64,000 bases of DNA. Origin: Strigops habroptila. Its lineage: Eukaryota > Chordata > Aves > Psittaciformes > Psittacidae. The notes beneath the pieces were generated by a model that did no database searches, was not told the DNA's origin, and saw only the letters and a program-made list of their open reading frames with translations. Location: the NCBI RefSeq assembly GCF_004027225.2, contig NC_046358.1:9765284-9829283 (forward strand), in the 5' to 3' direction. The translations under genes and the position numbers were made by a program. Shown piece after piece: positions 12,040 to 23,400 of the stretch (position 1 is the stretch's first letter; each line of letters opens with the position of its first letter).

Positions 12040-12821
12040 ATTTTAACCAAGTGAAGTGCAAGGTCTTACACCTGGGTCGGGGCAATCCCAGGCACTGCTA
12101 CAGGTTCGGTGGAGAAGAGATTCAGAGCAGTCCTGGGGAGAAGGGCTTGGGGGTGTTGGTTGATGAGAAACTGAACATTAGCCGGCAGTGTGTGCTCGCA
12201 GCCCAGAAAGCCAGCCGTATCCTGGGCTGCATCAAAAGAAGCGTGACCAGCAGGTCGAAGGAGGTGATCCTGCCCCTCTACTCTGCTCTCGTGAGACCTC
12301 ACTTGGAGTACTGTGTACAGTTCTGGTGTCCCCAACATAAAAAGGACATGGAGCTGTTGGAGCAATTCCTGAGGAGGGCCACGAGGATGGTAAGAGTGCT
12401 GGAGCACCTCCCGTATGAAGGCAGGCTGAGGAAGTTGGGGCTGTTCAGCCTGGAAAAGAGAAGGCTGCCTGGAGACCTCATAGCAGCCTTCCAGTATCTG
12501 AAGGGGGTCTATAAGGATGCTGGGGAGGGACTCCTCCTTAGGGACTGTAGTGGTAGGACAAGGGGTAATGGGTTCAAACTTAAACAGGGGAAGTTTAGAT
12601 TAGATGTAAGGAAGAAGTTCTTTACAGTGAGGGTAGTGAGGCCCTGGAATGGGTTGCCCAGGGAGGTTGTGAATGCTCCATCCCTGGCGGTGTTCAAGGC
12701 CAGGTAGGACAGAGCCTTGGGCAACATGGTTTAGTGCAGCGTGTCTCTGCCCATGGCAGAGGGATTGGAACTAGATGATCTTAAGGTCCTTTCCAACCCT
12801 AACTATTCTATGATTCTCTAA
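12040..12821 (+). mobile_element. CR1 LINE 3' portion, plus strand
   Basis: A 5'-truncated CR1 beginning within the RT C-terminal region (first homology TTAACCAAG near 12043) and ending with ATTCTATGATTCT at about 12808-12821. A 218-codon open frame (12051-12707) is nearly the same protein as the C-terminal part of the minus-strand copy at 8530-9486, so both belong to the same or a very close subfamily. The two copies lie 5' to 5' with only about 50 bp of other sequence between them. Confidence 0.92.
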
Positions 12822-14396
12822 GATCATGTGTTTAATGTCCTATGCTGCTGGCTTGATTGCCGCAAAGACCCAAGAATCACTTCCTACTCTGGGTACAGTG
12901 GAGTCATGAGCTGCCTCATCCCTTAGGATGCTACAGGTCAGTTCTCCGCATATGCCAGGTTTTCTGTGGCTGCATTTGGAGGATGGTCCAGCCAGGACTC
13001 TGCTTCCTCCCCTCTTCTCCTCCATATTTCCTGGCTCTTTACAGCTGAGTGAAGGGAACAGTTCTTCACACATCCCCTGAGCATAGTACTTGTTACTGTG
13101 TAAAACACATGAGATCCCAGAAAGCTGCTTTAGAAAGCCCAGCACAGGACATTCTATGTCAGTGATTCTTGATCCTTTTCAATTAACTTTATGGCTTTCC
13201 TTACAGCCAGTGTATCTCCCTGTTTGGTGATATAGTAGGGGATGAAGGATCAAGTCCCAGACCAGGAATACCCACTCTCAGTTGCACAAAGGCACAAAGA
13301 CTATAGATGAAAGGTGGCCCTTAAAAATTCCACAGCTTTGCTAGCAGATTCTGCTAGAGCTAAGCTGCCTTTCTGTCCTTTTCCTTTTTATTTTCCATAG
13401 TTCCTACAGCAAATACCTTGAATATCAGTGGTAGAGCTTTCTACCTACAAATTCTTGGATAAAACTTGATAGTAGTTCTCTTGGTGAAGAGCTCTGAAGC
13501 CAGGGCTCTTAAGAGGTGTTGGTAATCACCTCCTGGCCAAGAAAGCTCCCAGCACACTGCTGGGTTACACAAGTGGATGGGGTTTTCGAAGAGTTGCAGA
13601 AATTGTATGGGTTGTCATTGGTTTGCTCAGTGAAACTTTCTCATTGCTTTAAGTGAGCAACTTCCAATAATACAAATAATAATAATAAGAAGGGAGTAGG
13701 AAGGAGAAGTTATTAGGGAAGGAGGGACAAAAATGTCTTAGCTGTCTCAAGGGAAGTGAGGAAAGAATGTGGACCAGTCATGGCCTATGTATATCTCCTG
13801 GTTGTGACAGCTTTTGTAGGGTGTTAGAAGAGAAGAGACTTCGGCAATACCATTGCTTCGTTATCAGATACAGAGGTGGATGCTACCAGTTCTTTTGCCC
13901 AAGGCATTCCTGATTTAGTATCTCTATAAGAGTTATATTATTCAAAGTTTATTTAAGATAATTACTGTAATCATCCATATATTGTCACAGCGTAAGAAAC
14001 CAGAAAATTGCCTTGCGTAATTCCCTTGCAGTCGTCTGAGAAATCTCCTGTCTGCTTTGCTAACACAGTGCAGATATTTGATGTGAAATCCTTGCTTTCA
14101 TGCAAAGGGGCTGCTGCGCTTTCAAGTTTATGAAGCGCGATAGCTAATGTATTTATATTTTATCTGCTGCGCTTAACAATTGAATGAAAGAAAAGTCTTA
14201 GCAGAGGTCAAGCATTGTTTGAATGTGTTGCAAATGGTTTCCCAGGGAAACAGCAAATCAGTACTCACAGCCTACTGCAGCATCTCCAGAACAACATCTA
14301 GCCACCAGCCATAGCCGAGTGTTTACTATAGTATTTGGGACCAAAAGCGATGCAGACTAAAGACGAAGTGTGTGAGTAGGACAGCAAGTTCAAAGG
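12822..14396. other. 5' flank of SLC35F4 exon 1, including probable 5' UTR
   Basis: No coding exon was seen. The last few hundred bases before the ATG contain the in-frame TGA at 14373. The core promoter cannot be placed: there is no clear CpG island, and the TATTTATATTTTATC stretch near 14150 is only a weak TATA candidate. Confidence 0.5.
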
Positions 14397-14472
14397 ATGA
14401 AGAAACGTTCGGCAAGAGTGGCACCATTAACGTCTTACAATGTTTCTGAATTAAATTCGCCTGTGCCAGATG
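14397..14472 (+). CDS. SLC35F4: SLC35F4 coding exon 1 (start codon)
   Basis: Encodes residues 1-25 plus the first base of codon 26, starting [11 protein letters not shown]. That start closely resembles the first exon of the paralogue SLC35F3, which as I recall begins MKKHSARVAPL. The exon ends GATG|GTAAAT, a good donor in phase 1. An in-frame TGA at 14373-14375 closes the upstream frame. It is not visible whether transcription starts just upstream or whether a 5' UTR exon is spliced on. The segment is cytosolic and hydrophilic if the usual SLC35 topology holds. Confidence 0.88.
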
Positions 14473-17400
14473 GTAAATGCTTTTTTTCCTGTATATCTAA
14501 CCCTAGGCAGGAATTTACTTTGCATGCTCTGTTCCGTGCAAAGTAACGTGAATGTGTGTGTGTGTGTGTATTTATAAAAGAACTCATGCTTGGATAGCAT
14601 TTTTAGCACTTTAATACCATCTGGGGTAAGTGCAGTTAAATTTCTATTGCTTGTGTTCAGCTGCTGCGTGAATAATTTCTGATGAAGAAGCTAATGTTGA
14701 ACTGTGAACTACAGATAAAGTTGTGTACCTCAATTCTGGCTTTTAAAATGATGTGAAGTTAGGTCCATAGAATGTTACCAAATTTACTATAGTATTTTAA
14801 TATTGTGCTCTAGATTTATCTTTTTTGCTTCAAAGACAGAGACACCAACTTCTTTGTGCTTGCTGTTCCTCAGCTTCAGGTAGCAATTGTTCCCTTAAAC
14901 TGCTTTTTTCCACCCTTATTTTCAGAAGTGTCAGCTTCTAAAATGTCAGACTTAAGGATTGTTTTAGAAACAATTCCTTAATACAAAAACCACAAGATAG
15001 AAATTGTGAAATTTGTTGTATACTCTTGATTGGACATGACAGCCTTGTTTCTCTAAGAGTACATACCAACTTCATATCACACTTTTGTGTCAACTGGAAA
15101 TGTGGCGATGTTGTCCAATGTGAGATACAACTGCTCTCATAGTGTGATGCAGATCCAAAGCTTGTCATGCTGAAAATATGCAGCAGATATATGTGCAGTA
15201 TAAATCAAAAGGTTGAAAGGAAAGCTTTTCTAAACATATACCTAATGTTTGAGTTCAAGATTTTGTTTTAAATATCTGTAGAAATCTGAGGCTTTAACTG
15301 CATTGTCTTAAGTTTATTATATTCAGTGTCAAATGTTTTAAAAAGATGAGCAGTACTTTGGGAAGTTGCTGCTTCTGTTAGAAATGAACTCTTTTCCCAC
15401 CAGGTGTGGTACGTTGTTACAAACACTTGTGCTGTAAAATTGCAAGGTGCCTGCCATCTCTGGTTTGAGCTTTGTTATGCCGACCAGCAATGAAAATGTG
15501 ATTCCTTTTGGTCAGTTAAATTCAGGTACATCCAGGATAAAAACAAAGCAAGAGACACGGTCCAGTGCTTGTCAGTAGAGCGTGACTTCCAGTTCTCCGT
15601 GCGTCGGACTGGCTTAAATTTCGGATGGGGCTGGATTTTGATAGAGCAGGCAATAGTTTGTGTCATTTTTCTTGGGAGTATATGTGTGATATTGAGTATT
15701 CTGCAGGCTTGGTAGTTACCTGGTGTTTCTTTCTTAAGGGAAAAATGCCTTAAAGGAAGTTGAAGGAGCCGATAGACCTGCTGCTTATGTCAATCCATTG
15801 CTGTTGCACAGCACCAGATTTTCGGATGTGTGATATTGTAATTCATACACTCACCTGCTTTTAAAGGAGCAGAGTTACAGCTGGGTGAGCTGGCTTGCTG
15901 TGCTGGCTAAATGGGTGATCTGCTGCTCTTTATTTCCTGAGAGCTCGCAGCACAGACTGGACTCATGTCATGGCAGGCGGTGAATGCAGTGGATTAAAGA
16001 TTGTCCCTACCCTGTGAGGTCTAAGACAACTCACAAGCTGTGGTTGCCTCCAATTTAACAGGTCCAACTGTTGTCAGGTGTCTCAGTTCAGTCCAGTCTT
16101 AACCTTCTCCCCATGTTGGGCTGCAGCAGCAGTGTCAAATATTGCACTGCCTGTTTGTTCAGGGGAGGAAAATACAGTCATTGTAGGAAGAAAGGGCAAT
16201 AGACTGGAAGTGACTACATGACAGCACTTGTCATATCCGACAGGCTGAAAATGGAAGCATTCTTGCTAAGGATGAAGCTGGCCAAGCTGAACTAATACTG
16301 GACCCATACATTAAATGTGAGTGTGTGCAGCCAGTTTTACAGATCAGCAAAGATTTTATCAGGAATTCCCAAAGAATCCTAATGGGGTAGGGCAGCCAGC
16401 TTCCCAACTATGCCTGTGCCCCCTTTTCCTCCCAGGCATTGGGAAGGCATGTGAAATAGATGCTGCAGCAACTTGAGCTCTGGGCCTGTGTGCTGGGAGG
16501 AGAGCAAGGGAGCAGTGCACTTTATGTTGGCAGTGTTTGAGCAGTTGAGGTTTTTGGCTTCCTAGATATCTTCTGGTAGAACCACAGAAACTGCTGACTT
16601 CTGGGTAATGGAGTGAAATCCTGGCAAGAAGTACTGCTTTACTCCTTCAGCAGTAAAGAGGCACCCAGATATTTGCAGATCGCTGGCCAGGAAACACTGC
16701 TTATGTGGAAAGAAATGAAGCAGAGTCAACTGCGAGAAGGATTGGTGCATGGTCTGAGTGGTTCTGGAGGATGAGGTCTGTATCAAGCTGAGACCACAGC
16801 CACTAGATACTTTTGAAAACATGTCTTCATGTCAGTCTGGCCATCCCACGCTGCCCAGCGTGGCAGCAGCTGTAGCAAGAGGGCTGCATGTATGCAAGTG
16901 CCTGAGCCAGGTGGGTTGTAGGGACACTTATCTCAAAGGTACCATGATGGAAAGGCAAGGCTGAGACCTGTTGGAGCTATTACCCCAAGGGCAGTGGAGA
17001 AAACCTGAAGTATGTGCTTAATGCATGTACCACAGTGCTGCCATGGACTGAGCCTGAGACAGTCAGATTTGGACTCATCCATGTGCATGTAAATGTCAGC
17101 CTCCGTAAGTACTAAGAAAGTTGTCTGAGCTTCCTGGAGTCGGCAGGAGAGCTGGACACCTCTGAGAGGTGATTCATCTCCTAAGATTGATATCTAAGGC
17201 AGCTGGAATGAATCACTCTCTGGAGGCACTCATCAAAAAGGAGAGGCAATAGTGTGTGTGGGAGATAAATACAAGCAATTTGATACTGAGTTGTGTGTCA
17301 GTGTGCTGATTTTACACTTGGATCTTAGGAGACCCATGAGCTAGCCTGGATTTATTGCAGTGTTTCTTGAAAGTAAAAGCTATATCATAATTAGGTAATA

Positions 17401-20400
17401 ATGAGATTCATATAGGAGATTTCTGGAGTGTCCTGAGTCTAAACTCCTTTCACAATAACTTTATGTCAAAGCAGCCTCATGGCTTTCTTTGAAGCTGCTC
17501 TTGATTTACTGCAGTGAAACTAAAAATGAGAGTTCAGTTCAGAATGTCTGTTTCTTTTTGGAAGTGTCGCTAACTTTCAGCAATGACAGGATTCATTGTT
17601 AAAGGATTTTTTAATAGAGACTCATAACCTTTTATTTTGGAGTAAAGTGTATAAATTGTGAAACCACAGAAGGTGCATCTGGTATAATTCATTACAAAGT
17701 TTGTATAGAGGTTTTCTTTAATGGGATGGTGTGCAGCTTTGAAACCAATTATTTGTGTTTATCTGTTGCTCAGTCAGTGCTGAAGTGGTGAAAAGCTGGT
17801 CTGATCCCAGGCCAATGAATCCTGCAATTGGTTTGAGTTGGTGTTGGTCAGGTGTATTTTGGGAAAAGGAAGTCATGTAGATCTGTTGCAGCAAAGGATA
17901 TCCCTTTAAATGTGTGTTCAAGGGACTAATTCAGAAGTTGTTATTGAGGTACTCTCATAGGGACTGTTTATGTAAGCAAAAGCTTAAAATAAAGTCTTTG
18001 CTTCAGGGCTGCAATAAGGGGACAAAGGCTTGTAAGTCCCTGGGGGTTGTTCTCTCAGACAGGTATGCGTTGGCTTCACTTGGATAGAAAAAGGTCTGAC
18101 AGTCCAGCTCCCTCCTCCTCACAGAGCAGTCTGGCGTGGAAGTACCCCCATTGTCCTCCTCAAAGGCTGAGCCAAAGCTCACTGGGATCAGTTAGTCTTC
18201 CCAGGAACTGCACCAAGGACTGGATGAGTCCCTGTGATCTGGAGTCATTTGGTGGCATGGGCTTAGCTTGGCTGGACACTGGGGTGCAGACACACTTCTG
18301 AATGCCTCTATGCTGCCCTCTTCTTCCTCTGTAGCACTGGGGCAGCTTGGCTTGGCTTGGCTTTCCCCAGCAGCACTTAGCCAGAAAGTTGCCTTCTGAG
18401 ATGTTCATGGTGTGGAAGGATCTTATAATCTTTGACACGACTATTTGTATATTTGTATGCCTGGTCCTGCCCTTCCCAGGCTTCATTCTGGGTGGAGTCC
18501 AGATGGGTAAGGAAGGAACAGTAAGCAGGGGCTAGTTGCATGTGAAAATTTCTGTGCTGAAGGAGGAGATGTTCATACCCTTACTGTGGATCAGTGTTTT
18601 CTAACTCCAGATTTGTCACAGCTAAGTATGCGATTTTGACATAATGTTTGTTTTTCAAGGCAAATGGAGATGCCAGCAGTGTTTTCTGACAGCAGAATTC
18701 AGTCCAAAATACTCCACTCCAAATGGATGTTTTAAATCTTTTTTTCTGTAGATCAGTGTAGATTGTTTTATGTAGAAGTTAACAGAAGTTTTGATTTCAG
18801 CATATAAAAATCACTCATTTGCAGCACTTTCTTCTGCATTCCTTCAAGCTCTAAATGTGTTATGTCAGACCAAGTAACTTTAAAAGATACGTAGCCATTA
18901 TGTTTCAAAATACATACTGTAGCTTCCAGTTCCACTACAGATGTTGTCAAATAAATATTTTTTCCAGGATCTGTTCAGAGACCCCCATGCTGGTGCTGGT
19001 GTATTATTTTTGATGTCAAATCAATGGAATTCCTTGTCAGTGCTTAAACACAGACAGCGATGAATTTGAGTTAGGTTGAAATGAGAATGGGGAAGTCTTC
19101 TTGGCTTAAAGTAAGGAGAAATAAAAAAAGCCAGGGAAAAAGAAAAATTCCATGCTTTTAACTATGCTTTCAGTAAAATGTGGGTGGATGAACAAGCGGA
19201 GCAAAGATTTGGAGAGAGATTCAGGTTTTTTAATAATTGTGTTTTGGGGAAGGGTCTTGATCCAGAGCAGTACAAAGAGGAGCCATTGGCTTCAGTAAGA
19301 AGCAAATTGAGAAGTCCTCCAGAGACAGCTGGCCACTATGCTTATGCATCAGGGCTTCCCAGAACGCAGTCTGCAGGTTGCTTACGGCCACCAAAGCCTT
19401 TATATGCTTCCTGAAAAGGTGTTTTTTGTTTGCTTGTGTTTTAATGGTTGCAGCTGTTGAACATAATGGATGTTGCATCCTGGATTATGTTTAGTGCTGC
19501 AGTCCCCAGTTGGAGGTTTTACAACACAGCATTGGATGGAGACCATGCAAATCATCTTCCCTGGTTTCCCTGGAAAGCATCCATCTCAGAGCAGGTTCTT
19601 CATAAGAAGAACATGTAGCTGATGTGCAAAAAGATGAATTTACAGACTTGCAAGTGTTCATCAGGTTTGAATGCAGAAGCCAAGCATCAAGCATATGGCA
19701 ATTAATATGGGAACCCCAGTCTCAGTGGTCAGCAACTACCTGTGGGGTTCTGAGGAGACGAGAATCAACCACAGCACAGCATGAGTAGATGCCTTTGGGC
19801 GACTTATTTAGCAACTATTTCCCACTTCCCTTACATGCAAAAGGTAAATGATCATATATATATATTTACCTATATGACATGGCTTTATTGAGCATAAACG
19901 GAAGCTCTTTGATTCTTCAATATATGTGTGTTAAATCTCAGTATATCACTACTGAGATGTGAGGGTGGTCTTTCCCCACCTGTTGGATGGTGTAACAGGG
20001 AGAGAGTGTGGCATTGCCGTCACAGTGTCCTGATCTGGAGCGCAGTGTGTTGGTGGTGGTTAGAGACAGTACCTAAGCACAATACATGACTAGCATGTAC
20101 AGGGGAGATTTTTTTTACTAACTTGGATTTCCTCCTCTGAAAATTAGGCTGGAACTACACATCTGGTAATGAGTTATCAGATGCAAGGTTGTAGGGTGAC
20201 ACATCCACTTATCAGGCACAAAGTTAGTTATAGGATGTAAAATTTAGGTTATTTATTCCCTTTGCTGCCTCTCTGTTCACTTTATTGCAAGGATATGAGG
20301 GAACGTGGAAGTTGTTGAGATTTCTGCTTGTAAGTCAGGTTGCTGTCTGCTGATTTGAAGTGAATGCCTGTGTACATATGCTGATGGGATAATTGGCAGA

Positions 20401-23400
20401 AATTGCTGATGGATGTCATTGTTAAACCATAACAAAAATATCTGCTTCTTTTGCTTTCTGCTCTTGACAATAGTTAATCATAATACGAGAGAAATGCTGT
20501 ACACCATCCACTGAGTCATTTGTTTCTCATTAAAATCTGAACATGTTTTTTTCCCCAGGGCAAAAAAAATTGTTGTAACCTTCTCATCCCCTTCAGACAT
20601 AAAAACTTCCAGAACAAGAAAATAGTAAATGAGCAAGGCATATGTGCATAACTCTTAATACACAGAGACCATTGCAGTGGTTCAGAGAGATGTGCTTAAA
20701 TGGAGAACATCATCTCCAAATACCTGAGACACAGTGAAATGATTTTTCTTCAGTGAACAAGAGATGCTTATTCCTTGAACTTGTGTAGCACGCTGTCTGA
20801 AAAGACACTGTCTCTATTGCTTGTTTGCTTGGTTTTATTAAATGTAATTGTGGCTTCATGTCCTGAGTCAAGCTGCTGGTTCTAAACTCATTAAAGGTTG
20901 GGGAGAGTTTGTCCTTCAGTTTTAACTTCCCAGGTCAGCTGTTATCTTCAGGTTTGTCAGTGTATGCCCAGACAGCTTGGCTGATTGTACGGGATTGCTG
21001 TGGGTTTACACCGGTGTAATGATGGGCAGGATTTGATTTTACAGGCAGTCCCTTTGGCTGAAATAAAATAAGCTTATGAACCTAACTCACTGTTGGATTG
21101 ATGCTGTTGGATAGCCCTGCCCCCAGTTGTGTGCTACCAGTAGCAAACAATCCAATTAAAGCTATGGCTAATTCAACCTAATGAGGTTTTATCCTTGTAA
21201 AGTAGACAGAATAAGCTCTCTTCACTTCTACCAATAGCAGTGCAACTCAGTTCCCTTTCCTGTAAGGCCATGTACCTCCAATATTTCCCTGGCCTCAAAA
21301 TTCACATTATCTTGTCCTTACTGACCAGAATTTCATTGCACAAGTCTCCAGCTCTCACGATCATGAACTGGTATCAGCATGTGCACAGGCTGATGGAAAC
21401 AATAGGCCTGTGATGTGTGAGCAAGTCCATCAACACCGTGGATGCTCACTCTAGCAGGTAATGTTACAGTGTAGAGGAAATGTTGTAAATTCTTTCACCG
21501 GGGCCCAATTTAGCAGGAACATTCAGTTGACGTACTTTCCACATAACACCAGACCGGCTTCTACCTCCACCCATCTGTCAAAACCCAGCCATTGTTACCA
21601 TAGCAGTGGTATGAAGACATCATTTTGTCAGCGCAAAAACAATGACACATTAGGAGCTGAGATTTTGAGGACACAGTAAAATAAGCATATTTTAATACTG
21701 AATTAGTAAAAGGTAGATTGCAGATGCCTTGACTGATTTTTTGGAAAAGCTGGCCTCTCTCCTGACTGCTGTGGTAGCCGCAGGTGACCACTGCTCTGCA
21801 GGGCTTTGGGAACATAATACGAAGAAACCGTCCAGCTCATTTACATCACCTATTTAACCTGAATTTAGTAGTGTAATCAAAAATAGAGTATGTATTTTGG
21901 TGCGTACCAGCAAGCCAAGTGTTGGTATCTCTAAATAACCCAACACTTTGTGTCATAATCCAGTGTCATGAATGCATGGATGGCTTTTAGAAGGAAATTC
22001 AGTTGCCTGTTTGAGAAGTTCTAGATTTCCATCAGGGTAGTTGGTTAAAAAAGAAATGAAAAATAAAACAATTCTGTGATGGCCTGGCCATAAAACTTAC
22101 TTCTAGGCTGATTTTTATTTGTTGTTTGGTTGTTTTTTTTTTAACATTGATTACTTTACTGGCAGTCCTTTCAATCCATTTTTGGTAACAATTTTGAGAC
22201 AAGAAAAGTTGTCACAAATGAAATGGAATGTTTGGGTTTTTTTGTATTCCAAGCACTGCTGTCACATGCTAAATATGTCATATACATGAATATAATCTGA
22301 AAAGACTAGTTCTTGATCCTCAAAGCATAATCCCATCTCTCCAAGCCCTTGCAAATTAAGAAAATGGTTTTTTTCTACCCAAGGTGAGGATGTATTTTCT
22401 CGCTGTATGAGCTGCATATGGAAATCTGCATACAAATGAAAAGCCACAAGTCATGTATAGCGTCTTTCAGAGGGGCAAGAGAGCTGTGCATAGTTTACAG
22501 ATAGATGGTGAAAATGGTTGTCAGGACAAGGCATTTGCTGCTGCTTCCTGGTTTGAATGGGCACAGCAGCAGCAGCACATGGTGGTCATGTCCTTCCGCA
22601 GCTGGGACTCAGAATGGTGTTCAAGAATGTGGAAAGGCATGGACTTCAGTGATGTTAGTCACAAGTATAATTACTTGCTAAATCGAAGCACACTGGGATA
22701 AGTATATAATAATTAGTGCAAGACAAGGACAGACTTTGTTAGAAGCATGTGAAAAGCTATGGGTTCCCCTTGCTGGTTTCTCTTTGGTCTCCATGTGCCG
22801 AGAAATGGCCTTTCTTCTTATGCTATAAAGTGTCCACATTCGCAGGCCAAGGAAAAGGATTTACTGAAATGCAATAATAAATTAAAAATAATCTTAAGAA
22901 ATGGGAAAGAGCAGGGGTTTGTTTTTATCCATTAACTAAAAGTCATCCAGATGGAGTTGACTCATTAAGGTGTGCTTGATATGATCATATGTAGTCCTTT
23001 CCAGTTCTCCGTTTCCTCCTTCGTTGCTTTGACATTCGACTATAGCCTCGAAGTGATGAAGGAACACATAGAGGAGCAAGATCTGGCAGTCTGGCAAGGT
23101 TTTTCCTATTTGTTTGTGTTTTCCCAATCTCTTCCAGTAGCATTCCCTTAAAATATCAAATGACGCCCAAAATGTTGATTCATTCTTAGCATGTGATTCA
23201 TCTCTGCTAAAGCCACGAACCATGTTCATGCTCAACATTGGTTGCGTCAGTCTACAGAAACCGGATGAGGCTTCTGTACACAGTGAGTTACAGGTATCTG
23301 TGTAACCTCTTACATCAAGTAGTCAGGTTAAAAGAAGGTCAGGTAAAACAGGTAAAAAGTCCCACCCAGTTTAAACTTCTCTGCTCAGGATGGTTGTCCA

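Larger units (their letters stand above)
8402..12821. repeat. CR1-derived inverted repeat, arms about 780 bp
   Basis: The 3' parts of the two head-to-head CR1 copies (8402-about 9195 on minus, about 12043-12821 on plus) are close reverse complements. They leave a spacer of about 2.85 kb containing the rest of the long CR1. A transcript crossing both could fold into a long duplex. Confidence 0.9.

Noticed and set aside
12066-12727. Minus-strand ORFs over the plus-strand CR1
   Set aside because: Antisense shadows of the CR1 ORF2 C-terminus.
19178-19414. 78-codon ORF with exon-like edges (CTTTCAG before, GTAAGA inside) in SLC35F4 intron 1
   Set aside because: Translation resembles no SLC35F4 or other family sequence, and the phase does not fit exon 1 to exon 2 splicing as a needed exon.
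22453-22701. 82-codon ORF with a Gln run
   Set aside because: The run comes from a CAG-rich patch; no supporting splice sites and no similarity recognised.
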